A stretch of DNA of 39,153 bases from JAWXUE01 sp044432865 (lineage in GTDB: Bacteria > Bacillota_I > Bacilli_A > Acholeplasmatales > Anaeroplasmataceae): positions 1 to 39,153 of the forward strand of contig JAWXUF010000008.1 in the NCBI GenBank assembly GCA_044432865.1, read 5' to 3'. The translations under genes and the position numbers were made by a program. Positions 31,066-38,301 of the stretch are shown one piece after another (the stretch's first letter is position 1; every line of letters begins with the position of its first letter). The notes below the pieces were generated by a model. The model did no database searches. It was not told where the DNA came from and was given only the letters and a program-made list of their open reading frames with translations.

Positions 31066-32505
31066 ATGAAAAATATAACGTTAGATTCAATGAAAATTTA
31101 TGATTTTGTTTATAATTATAATACACAAAAATTAGAAATTGGTTCAGTTGATCCAGAAATAAAAGCGATTTTTGAAAAAGAAGTAATTGCTAAACCAACT
31201 ACTAAAACTGATTTTATATCTGGACTTAATAATGAATTGTTTTTAATACAAACATCAAATCATCATTTGAAATATGAAAGAGAATTTGAAAATGAAAAGG
31301 TTGGTTTAAAATACTTTAGTATAAAAGGGTCTTGTATTGTACATGAAAATATTTTTAGGGGAGTAATACTAGATGAATCAATCCCTTTTTTCCTTGGACA
31401 TAAAGCAGTACAAGCAGAGAAACTTAGAAGTCTAGGAGCATTATCTGGTGGGATAGCACATGATTTTAATAATCAATTAATGGTAATTAGTGGTTCATGT
31501 GAATTAATTAAAAGACATATTGATGATCCTAAATTGATTGCTTACTTAAAAAACATTGAGGATGCGACTAAAAATAGTTGTGAGTTAATTAATAAACTAT
31601 TAACATTTGGTCAACAAGAAAGTGTTCCTAAAATTGTATTTAATTTAAGCGAATGTATTAGCGATACTGTATCTATCATAACTCATACATCTAATAAAGT
31701 AATTAATATGAAGTATACAACTAACAATAGAGAATTAGATATACAAGGTAATTACACATTAATTCAAAATGCTATATTAAATATTTGTAAAAACGCAATA
31801 GAAGCAATTGATGTTAAAGGTGTTCTTAAAATTGAAGTGGATAAAGTTTATCTTAAAGAGATTCCCCCTTTTATAACAAATAATCAAGTGTTTACAGAAG
31901 GAATGTATGGTGTTGTTCATATATCTGATGATGGATGTGGTATAGATGCAATAGCGTTAACTAAAATTTTCGATCCATTTTATACATCTAAAGGATTTGA
32001 TAAAGGTGTTGGTCTTGGTTTATCTACAGCACTTGGTACAATGGAAGCTCATCAAGGTCTTATTGGTGTAGAGTCTGAAATTGGTGTAGGGACAAAATTC
32101 TCATTATTTTTTAGACTTATTAAAAGTGAGAATGACATTATTGAAGAGAAGAAAAGGATAATGATTATTGATGATGAATATTTAGTTAGAATGGTATTAC
32201 AAGATATTTTAATTGATTTAGGTTATCAAGTTCATCCATTTGAAAGTGGTAAAAAAGCACTAGAATATTATTCTAAAAATAGTAAATATATTGATTTGAT
32301 ATTATGTGATATGATGATGCCTGAAATGACTGGAAAAGAAGTATTAAATGAGATGACAAAGATAAATGAAAAAATAAAATTCATAATTTTATCAGGTTAT
32401 TCTAATGAAAGTAGAGAAGATTTAGGTAACAATATTGTTGATTATTTAACTAAACCAATAATGTTAAATAGTTTAGGAGAAGTTATTGAAAAAGCATTAA
32501 AATAA
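31066..32505 (+). CDS. Cytosolic hybrid histidine kinase with receiver domain
   Basis: The 479-residue protein lacks membrane helices. Residues 1-110 are a PAS-sized region of unclear class. The H-box is SGGIAHDFNNQLMVI (His132), typical of the HPK4/NtrB-like group, followed by a HATPase with N-box NICKNAIEAI, G1 DDGCGID and G2 GVGLGLS. From about 365 a receiver domain has IIDDE and phosphoacceptor Asp in LILCDMMMPEMTG, with Thr/Ser and Lys at LSGYS and LTKP. No output domain is present. Phosphate would need to leave through an HPt protein; one is encoded at 37996-38301. The signal is unknown. It stands as a single gene ahead of folC. Confidence 0.9.
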   Translation: MKNITLDSMKIYDFVYNYNTQKLEIGSVDPEIKAIFEKEVIAKPTTKTDFISGLNNELFLIQTSNHHLKYEREFENEKVGLKYFSIKGSCIVHENIFRGVILDESIPFFLGHKAVQAEKLRSLGALSGGIAHDFNNQLMVISGSCELIKRHIDDPKLIAYLKNIEDATKNSCELINKLLTFGQQESVPKIVFNLSECISDTVSIITHTSNKVINMKYTTNNRELDIQGNYTLIQNAILNICKNAIEAIDVKGVLKIEVDKVYLKEIPPFITNNQVFTEGMYGVVHISDDGCGIDAIALTKIFDPFYTSKGFDKGVGLGLSTALGTMEAHQGLIGVESEIGVGTKFSLFFRLIKSENDIIEEKKRIMIIDDEYLVRMVLQDILIDLGYQVHPFESGKKALEYYSKNSKYIDLILCDMMMPEMTGKEVLNEMTKINEKIKFIILSGYSNESREDLGNNIVDYLTKPIMLNSLGEVIEKALK

Positions 32506-32532
32506 TATATAATATTACTTGGGTGATATACT

Positions 32533-33768
32533 ATGTTTAATAATATTAATGATGCATTAAACTGGCTTCAAAATATAAGAAGAAAAGAAAAAAGAACAGA
32601 TTTATCAAGAATAACTGAGGTGCTAAATTACTTTGATAATCCTCAAGAGTCATTTGCTAAAATTCATGTAGCTGGAACAAATGGTAAGGGTAGTACTTGT
32701 CAAATTTTAAATTCTTGTCTTCAACAAAAATATAAAGTTGGAGTTTTCAGTAGCCCTTATGTTGTTGAATTTAATGAACGTATAAAAATGAATAATGACT
32801 ATATTGATAACGATTCACTTCTTGAATATATAAATATTGTAAAGAAATATTCAGATGATTATAATTTAAAAAACGGCGATATTATACCATTTTTTGAATT
32901 AACATTTGTAATTTCTCTTTTGTATTTTAAAAAAGAAAAAGTTGATATAGCAATAATTGAAGTAGGTGTTGGTGGACTTCTTGACTGTACAAATTGTTTT
33001 AATTATGAAGTTAGTGCAATTACTAATATTGGATATGATCATGTTGATTACTTAGGTCATACGTTAGAAGAGATTGCTAGTCACAAGTTAGGTATATTAA
33101 AACAAGAAAATATTCTATATACAACTGTACAGGAAGACTTAAGAGTATTATTTAAAAAATATTGTAAAAAAAACAAGGTTAAAAATAATAGTATAGAAAT
33201 TGAAAATATCAATATTTTAAATGTTGATATTAATGGTTTAATATTTGAATTTAATGGATTTAAATTTGAAACTTCATTAATAGGTATTCATCAAGTATAT
33301 AATACTGTTTTAGCAATTCACATATTAAATGATTTTTTTAAATTTAGTTACTATGAAATAAATAAATTTATTAAAGATATTTCTTTTAATGGAAGATTTG
33401 AAACAATTCAAAATAAACCGCTTTTTATTGTTGATGGAGCTCATAATGTTGATGGAATAAAATCATTGGTTAAATCAATAAAATTAATCTTTAATAAAAA
33501 AGTACACTTTTGTTTTGCTGCGATGAAAGATAAAGATGTTTCTAATATGATAAGTGAAATTCAAGAAGTAAGTGAAACTATTACATTTACTCAAATTAAT
33601 TATTATCGTACTACTGAGTGTAATGAGTTTAAGACAGATCACAAAAATGTGTTTTACTATGAAAATATAGATGATGCAATATCAAGTTTTAAAAAATTAA
33701 ATGATGATGATATAGTTGTATTTACAGGTTCATTGTATTTTGTTAGTGAAATAAGAAAAATAATTTAG
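32533..33768 (+). CDS. folC: Folylpolyglutamate/dihydrofolate synthase FolC
   Basis: The 411-residue Mur-ligase-family enzyme has the P-loop HVAGTNGKGSTCQ at about 44-56, VFSSPYVVEFNERI, ITNIGYDHVDYLG and VDGAHNVDG, all conserved in FolC. It adds glutamate to folates with ATP in the cytoplasm, and may also form dihydrofolate. The Shine-Dalgarno is GGGTGAT. In Bacillus folC is near radC and spoIVFAB, and the same order is seen here. Its stop lies 5 nt before the hairpin masking the radC ribosome site. Confidence 0.95.
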   Translation: MFNNINDALNWLQNIRRKEKRTDLSRITEVLNYFDNPQESFAKIHVAGTNGKGSTCQILNSCLQQKYKVGVFSSPYVVEFNERIKMNNDYIDNDSLLEYINIVKKYSDDYNLKNGDIIPFFELTFVISLLYFKKEKVDIAIIEVGVGGLLDCTNCFNYEVSAITNIGYDHVDYLGHTLEEIASHKLGILKQENILYTTVQEDLRVLFKKYCKKNKVKNNSIEIENINILNVDINGLIFEFNGFKFETSLIGIHQVYNTVLAIHILNDFFKFSYYEINKFIKDISFNGRFETIQNKPLFIVDGAHNVDGIKSLVKSIKLIFNKKVHFCFAAMKDKDVSNMISEIQEVSETITFTQINYYRTTECNEFKTDHKNVFYYENIDDAISSFKKLNDDDIVVFTGSLYFVSEIRKII

Positions 33769-33773
33769 TAAAA

Positions 33774-33814
33774 ATCACCACTTATTGTAATAATATAAGT
33801 GGTGATGTTTTTTT
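33774..33814 (+). terminator. Terminator-like hairpin carrying the radC Shine-Dalgarno
   Basis: A perfect 12-bp stem ATCACCACTTAT / ATAAGTGGTGAT with a 9-nt loop is followed by G and seven T, running directly into the radC ATG at 33815. The GGTGAT of the 3' arm is the radC Shine-Dalgarno. Confidence 0.82.
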
Positions 33815-34468
33815 ATGAAAGAGTTAATGCCTAGAGAAAAAATGATTAAATATGGTGTAGAGAATTTGGATGATTACGAATTACTTGCTTTATTACTTGG
33901 TGTAGGTACAAGAGGAGAGGGAGTAATTGATTTCTCAAAAAGGATAATGAATGAGTTAAATGGGTTAGATGATATTGTTAATATGAAGATGGAAGATTGG
34001 ATGAAAATCAAAGGTATTAAAAAAGGAAAAGCATCAAAGCTTGTTGCATTTCTTGAGTTTTCAAAAAGGATATACAATTATGAAAAGAAGGAAACTAGTT
34101 TAAGAACTGCAAATGATATATTTGAATTTATAAAATATGATTTATCTGGTAAGACACATGAACATATGATCGTACTTTATGTTAATACAAAGTGTAAGTT
34201 AATAAAAAAGAAAGTTTCAACGCAGGGGAAAGTTAATATTTTATATGTTGATATTAAAGAAATAGTAAATGATGCATTAAAATGTAATGCTACTGGAGTT
34301 TTTTTAATTCATAATCATCCTAGTGGTGATACAACACCAAGTGAAGCTGATATTGATTTAACAGATGCAATTAATAAAGCATTAAAGTATTTTGATATAA
34401 GTTTACTTGATCATATAATTTTTGGTAATAATAATTATTTCAGTTTTAAAAGTAATAATTTATTATGA
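33815..34468 (+). CDS. radC: RadC family JAB/MPN-type protein
   Basis: The 217-residue protein has the N-terminal helix-hairpin-helix part (LLALLLGVGTRGEGVIDFS, then MKIKGIKKGKASKL) and the C-terminal JAMM metal site HNHPSGDTTPSEAD. RadC proteins were named from a repair phenotype that was later withdrawn; the biochemical role remains unclear, though a metal-dependent peptidase or nuclease-like activity is assumed. It is the only gene in the window ending in TGA; read-through would add three codons (Trp if TGA were recoded) before a TAA. Translation depends on opening the hairpin that holds its Shine-Dalgarno. Confidence 0.95.
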   Translation: MKELMPREKMIKYGVENLDDYELLALLLGVGTRGEGVIDFSKRIMNELNGLDDIVNMKMEDWMKIKGIKKGKASKLVAFLEFSKRIYNYEKKETSLRTANDIFEFIKYDLSGKTHEHMIVLYVNTKCKLIKKKVSTQGKVNILYVDIKEIVNDALKCNATGVFLIHNHPSGDTTPSEADIDLTDAINKALKYFDISLLDHIIFGNNNYFSFKSNNLL

Positions 34469-34497
34469 AATACATAAATATTTCTTAGGTGATATCA

Positions 34498-34974
34498 TTG
34501 AAAATACAAAAGTTATTTCTACCTATTATAATAATTGTTATAATAATTACTTTAAGAATTTCTAGTTTTTTAAATAGTGAAAAATACTATGATGAATTTA
34601 AAGAAGAATTTAAAAAAGATTTAGATATTATTTCATTATCTAAAAAATTCTTAGGTAAATTGCAATTTTTTTATTTTGAAGAAGATGATTACAATGTATC
34701 ATCACAAGAAAATTACTATCAAATTTCTGAAAATATGTACTATGTGGAATGTGATGATAATTTGTTAATTAGTAAAACAAGTGGTATTTGTACGAGAATA
34801 ATAAGAAATGATGATTCATATACAATAACAATTAATTCTGAAGGAGTGATTATTACGTATTATGAGGTGTCAAAAGTTTGTATAAATTTATATCAATACG
34901 TTTCTTCAGGAGAAGAAATATGTGAATTAAAATATAACAATACATATTATTACAAGGTGAGTTATGAAAATTAA
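34498..34974 (+). CDS. SpoIVFA-like membrane protein (degenerate M23 domain)
   Basis: The start TTG at 34498 fits the Shine-Dalgarno AGGTGAT (34487-34493); a GTG at 34489 falls within it. The 158-residue protein has one N-terminal membrane helix (about 5-24) and an extracytoplasmic domain. Its last 70 residues follow the strand pattern of LytM/M23 domains (IINSEGVIITYYEVSKV-like pattern, then YVSSGEEICEL) without the zinc ligands. SpoIVFA of Bacillus has the same layout and immediately precedes spoIVFB, holding the protease inactive. The SpoIVFB gene follows here with an 11-nt overlap. The call rests on gene position and weak domain resemblance. Confidence 0.68.
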   Translation: MKIQKLFLPIIIIVIIITLRISSFLNSEKYYDEFKEEFKKDLDIISLSKKFLGKLQFFYFEEDDYNVSSQENYYQISENMYYVECDDNLLISKTSGICTRIIRNDDSYTITINSEGVIITYYEVSKVCINLYQYVSSGEEICELKYNNTYYYKVSYEN

Positions 34975-35704
34975 AGTGCATTATACCCTATACATATTTT
35001 TTTTAATAAGTTTTTTTTGTAATTATTTTTTTGAAATGTTTTTAATGTTTAGTATTTTATGTTTACATGAATTAGGACATTTGGTGTTTTTAAAGAAATA
35101 TAAAAGAGAAATAATTAGTATAACCTTCTTTCCTTTTGGTGGTATAATCAAGCATTCAGGAAATAACAATACAAATCTTAAAGAAGACTTCTATATTCAT
35201 TTTGGTGGATTGTTAGTAAATATTATACTATTGTTCATTTTTCATATGTTTAATATGCAAACATGTTTATTAATAAATTTAGGGATAATTATTTCTAATA
35301 GTATTCCTATATATCCTCTTGATGGAGGAAAGATATTAAAAACATTATTGAATTCAATTATTTGTTATAAAAAAAGTTTATATATTAGTTCTATTATAAG
35401 TTTTATTTCAGTAACTATTTTACTGATTATAAATATTCTTTTCTTAAAAAGTTATTATATAATTTTTATTATAATAACGTTATATAATATAAATATAAAA
35501 TATTTTTATGATATAAAAAAAGAATATCAATATTTTTTAGCAAATAAATATATTTATCCAAATGAAAAGTTGAAAATGAAGAAAATTACAAAGTTCAGTA
35601 ATCCAATTGATAAAATATATCAAGGAAGAAATAGTATTTTTATTTTAGATGATTTAAAAATAGAAGAATTTGAAATATTAAAAAATCATTTTTATAGTAA
35701 TTAA
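34964..35704 (+). CDS. spoIVFB: SpoIVFB-type intramembrane metalloprotease (M50)
   Basis: The 246-residue site-2 protease has the zinc motif HELGH (35-39) in a membrane helix, FFPFGGIIKH, and the third-ligand motif YPLDGGK (Asp120), separated by the usual helices. A cytosolic C-terminal CBS-like part (from about 200, with SNPIDKIYQGRNSIFIL) matches SpoIVFB. In Bacillus this protease cleaves pro-sigma-K in the mother cell during sporulation. The start ATG 34964 has Shine-Dalgarno AAGGTGAG inside the upstream SpoIVFA-like gene, so the two are coupled. The target sigma factor is not in the window. Confidence 0.87.
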   Translation: MKIKVHYTLYIFFLISFFCNYFFEMFLMFSILCLHELGHLVFLKKYKREIISITFFPFGGIIKHSGNNNTNLKEDFYIHFGGLLVNIILLFIFHMFNMQTCLLINLGIIISNSIPIYPLDGGKILKTLLNSIICYKKSLYISSIISFISVTILLIINILFLKSYYIIFIIITLYNINIKYFYDIKKEYQYFLANKYIYPNEKLKMKKITKFSNPIDKIYQGRNSIFILDDLKIEEFEILKNHFYSN

Positions 35705-35728
35705 ACACCATATTGTTGGTGTTTTTTA
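35703..35728 (+). terminator. Terminator after spoIVFB
   Basis: A 7-bp stem AACACCA / TGGTGTT with a 6-nt loop and T run, just after the spoIVFB stop. Confidence 0.8.
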
Positions 35729-35762
35729 TTTTAATTAAATTGGTAAATTAGAAGAATTCAAA

Positions 35763-35825
35763 TTGACAAAATAATAATATTTTTGTATAATTAAACACAA
35801 ATTGTATGGAGTAGGAAGTGTTTAA
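35763..35825 (+). promoter_or_regulatory. Consensus promoter and 8-bp inverted repeat upstream of ktrB
   Basis: A perfect -35 TTGACA (35763-35768), 17-nt spacer and perfect -10 TATAAT (35786-35791). An inverted repeat TTAAACAC (35791-35798) / GTGTTTAA (35818-35825) runs from the -10 to the start codon, enclosing the Shine-Dalgarno region. Its left arm would be mostly untranscribed, which suggests a DNA site rather than an RNA hairpin. Confidence 0.75.
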
Positions 35826-37190
35826 ATGAGCAAGATAAAGGTATCACCTTTACTAAAAATAGTATTAAGTTTCATAATAATTATTTTCGTAGGTTTCATT
35901 TTCTTAATGTTACCTATTTCAACAACAAATGGTATACAGTGGTATGATGCATTATTTACTTCGTTTTCTGCTGTTTGTGTAACTGGATTATCTCCAGTTG
36001 CTAATATTTCTGAAACATTTACAGGATTTGGTATAACTGTATTAGGTATATTAATACAAATGGGTGGATTAGGGTTCGTAACAATAGCAGTATTCGTTAT
36101 GTCATTAATTGGAAGTAAGATTGGATATAATGAAAGATTCTTAGTAAAAGAAGCTTTAAATCAAAATACACAAACTGGATTAGTTAAATTAGTATTCTCA
36201 ATAATAAAAATAACATTAATTATAGAATTCACTGCATTTATTGTTAATTTATTTGTATTTGTACCTGAATTAGGTGCACAAGGCGTTGGGGTTAGTTTAT
36301 TTCATGCAGTATCAACTTTTAATAATGCTGGGTTTGATATACTTGGGGACTCAAGTTTAATTAATTATTCAAGTAACATATTATTAAATGTTTCAACATG
36401 TTTATTTATTATATTAGGTGGATTAGGATTTATTGTTATTCATGATGTTATTAAAAAGAGATCATGGAACAAACTAACAATCCATTCAAAAATTGTTATT
36501 AAAACAACAGCATTTTTATTAATTTTCGGTACTATTGCATTTAAATTAAGTGAATCACTTACAAGCGATATTACATGGTTGGAAGCATTCTTTCAAAGTG
36601 TAACATCACGTACTGCTGGGTTTGCAACTATAAACTTTGCAACCGTTAATGGAATTACACTTCTTATTATGATTGTATTAATGTTTATAGGAGCCTCACC
36701 TTCATCTACAGGTGGTGGTACAAAAACGACAACATTTTATACATTGTATAAAACAATAGCAAGTTATTGTCGTGGTAAAAAACCTATTATTTATAATAGA
36801 GAAATATCAAATAAATCAAGACATAAAGCATTCATGCTTGTAACAATAGGTGTTTGTTGTGTTATGGTATTTACAGTATTGATTTTATCAATTGAAATTT
36901 TATTTAAAGTTAGACTAGAAGGATTAACAATGGATGATATTATATTAAATAATGTTGGACAAATTAATTTTAGTCAAATTTTATTTGAAGTAACAAGTGC
37001 ATTTGGTACTGTAGGATTATCTACAGGTATAACATCAGGATTAGAACCACTTAGTAAAATAGTAATGTGTTTCTTAATGTTCTTAGGAAGATTAGGTACA
37101 CTAACAATCTTTAGTTTATTAAATAGAAACTATTATAAACCTGAAGACAATGAAGTAGAATATTTAGAAGAGCAAATCCTAATAGGATAA
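35826..37190 (+). CDS. ktrB: Potassium uptake protein KtrB/TrkH family
   Basis: The 454-residue membrane protein has the four-fold pore-loop repeat of K+ transporters: FSAVCVTGLS, VSTFNNAGFD, VTSRTAGFAT and TSAFGTVGLSTG, each with the filter Gly. The length and the compact N-terminus match KtrB rather than the longer TrkH. It imports K+, probably driven by Na+, as a dimer on an octameric ring of the regulatory subunit encoded 12 nt downstream. The promoter is close to consensus, so basal expression is probably high. Confidence 0.93.
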   Translation: MSKIKVSPLLKIVLSFIIIIFVGFIFLMLPISTTNGIQWYDALFTSFSAVCVTGLSPVANISETFTGFGITVLGILIQMGGLGFVTIAVFVMSLIGSKIGYNERFLVKEALNQNTQTGLVKLVFSIIKITLIIEFTAFIVNLFVFVPELGAQGVGVSLFHAVSTFNNAGFDILGDSSLINYSSNILLNVSTCLFIILGGLGFIVIHDVIKKRSWNKLTIHSKIVIKTTAFLLIFGTIAFKLSESLTSDITWLEAFFQSVTSRTAGFATINFATVNGITLLIMIVLMFIGASPSSTGGGTKTTTFYTLYKTIASYCRGKKPIIYNREISNKSRHKAFMLVTIGVCCVMVFTVLILSIEILFKVRLEGLTMDDIILNNVGQINFSQILFEVTSAFGTVGLSTGITSGLEPLSKIVMCFLMFLGRLGTLTIFSLLNRNYYKPEDNEVEYLEEQILIG

Positions 37191-37202
37191 AAAGGAGTAT
37201 TT

Positions 37203-37874
37203 ATGAAAAAGACAATCGCAGTAATCGGTTTAGGTAGATTTGGAATTAATTTAGTACAAGAATTATCTAAATTAGATGTTGAAGTAATAGCAATTGATTC
37301 AAGTAAAGAAAAAGTATTAGAAGCTAGTGATATTGTAAGACATGCATTTATTTGTGATGCAACTAACTCTGGTAATTTAAAAGATGTTGGAGTAAAAGAT
37401 GCAGATCATGTAATCATTGCTTTTGGACAAAACGATGAAAAAACAATTATAGCTACAGTACAAACAACAATAATGGTTAAAAAATTAGGTGTAAAGAAAA
37501 TTACAGTAAGATTAGATACTGAAGAGTATGCAGAAACTTTATTAGAAATTGGTGCAACTAACATTATTTATCCTTCAAAAATTGCATCTGAAAGATGTGC
37601 TACTAGATTTGCTATGGACAGTATTAGTGATTATTTTAATGTTACAGGTAGTTTCCATGTATTTGAAGTAGTAGTACCTGAAACATTTGTAGAAGTGAAT
37701 TTAATGGATATTAATACTCCGAAAAACTATAACTTAAATATTTTAATGATTAAAAGAGATGGGAAAACAATCATTCCAAATTCTCAAACTGTTTTAAGTG
37801 CAAATGATTCATTATTTATGTTTGGTGAAAAAGTTTCAGTAGAGAAATTCTCTCAATTTATCACACAACAATAA
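37203..37874 (+). CDS. ktrA: Potassium uptake regulatory subunit KtrA
   Basis: The 223-residue cytosolic protein has an RCK_N Rossmann domain (IGLGRFGINL at about 7-16, acidic end of strand 2 in VIAIDSS) that binds NAD(H)/ATP/ADP and an RCK_C domain (from about 135) that in homologues binds c-di-AMP. It gates KtrB. The Shine-Dalgarno is AAAGGAG. It is followed by a strong terminator. Confidence 0.95.
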   Translation: MKKTIAVIGLGRFGINLVQELSKLDVEVIAIDSSKEKVLEASDIVRHAFICDATNSGNLKDVGVKDADHVIIAFGQNDEKTIIATVQTTIMVKKLGVKKITVRLDTEEYAETLLEIGATNIIYPSKIASERCATRFAMDSISDYFNVTGSFHVFEVVVPETFVEVNLMDINTPKNYNLNILMIKRDGKTIIPNSQTVLSANDSLFMFGEKVSVEKFSQFITQQ

Positions 37875-37913
37875 TTTACAAACTATTTACAAAATATTGT
37901 AATAACTAAAAAA

Positions 37914-37958
37914 AAAAACTTGAATAAGAAGACTTGTTGTCTTTTTATTCAAGTTTTT
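37914..37958 (+). terminator. Terminator after ktrA
   Basis: A 20-bp stem with one G-U pair (37914-37933 with 37939-37958), a 5-nt loop, an A-rich 5' side and a T-rich 3' side; it can act in both directions. Confidence 0.85.
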
Positions 37959-37995
37959 TGTTTAAAATATTGTATTATATACTCGGGTGATATGT

Positions 37996-38301
37996 GTGTA
38001 TATAAATTATGATTTGGCTGTAAAATATACTTATTCAAAAGAACTACTTAAAAAAATAGCAAGTAGATTTTTAGAAGAGTATGAAAACTTAGCTTTAAAA
38101 TTGCTAGATTTTTCAAAAGAAGAAGTATTAGCAATAGTACATAAAATTAAAGGTATCACTTTAAATTTAGGTGCTGAGAAATTGTATAAAGATTGTATTA
38201 AACTTGAATCATCAGATTCATATGATGATATGTTAAAAGTATTTATTTATACTTTTAATAAAAGTTATGCCGAATTATCTAATGCTCAATTTCTCAATTA
38301 A
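37996..38301 (+). CDS. Stand-alone HPt phosphotransfer protein
   Basis: A GTG at 37996 is taken as start because it lies 5 nt after GGGTGAT (37985-37991), the same Shine-Dalgarno style as folC; a GTG at 37987 overlaps that element. The 101-residue helical protein has the HPt signature IVHKIKGITLNLGAEKL (His49), followed by a Cys/Lys/Leu/Glu helix. It would carry phosphate between a receiver domain and another receiver. The hybrid kinase at 31066-32505 is a plausible donor. Its last 27 nt overlap the end of the convergent rqcH gene. Confidence 0.8.
   Translation: MYINYDLAVKYTYSKELLKKIASRFLEEYENLALKLLDFSKEEVLAIVHKIKGITLNLGAEKLYKDCIKLESSDSYDDMLKVFIYTFNKSYAELSNAQFLN

Noticed and set aside
34466..34468. 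TGA as a tryptophan codon (Mollicutes code)
   Set aside because: All full-length genes lack in-frame TGA and use TGG for Trp. The radC TGA is a natural stop, although read-through would add only a few residues, so this one case is not decisive.
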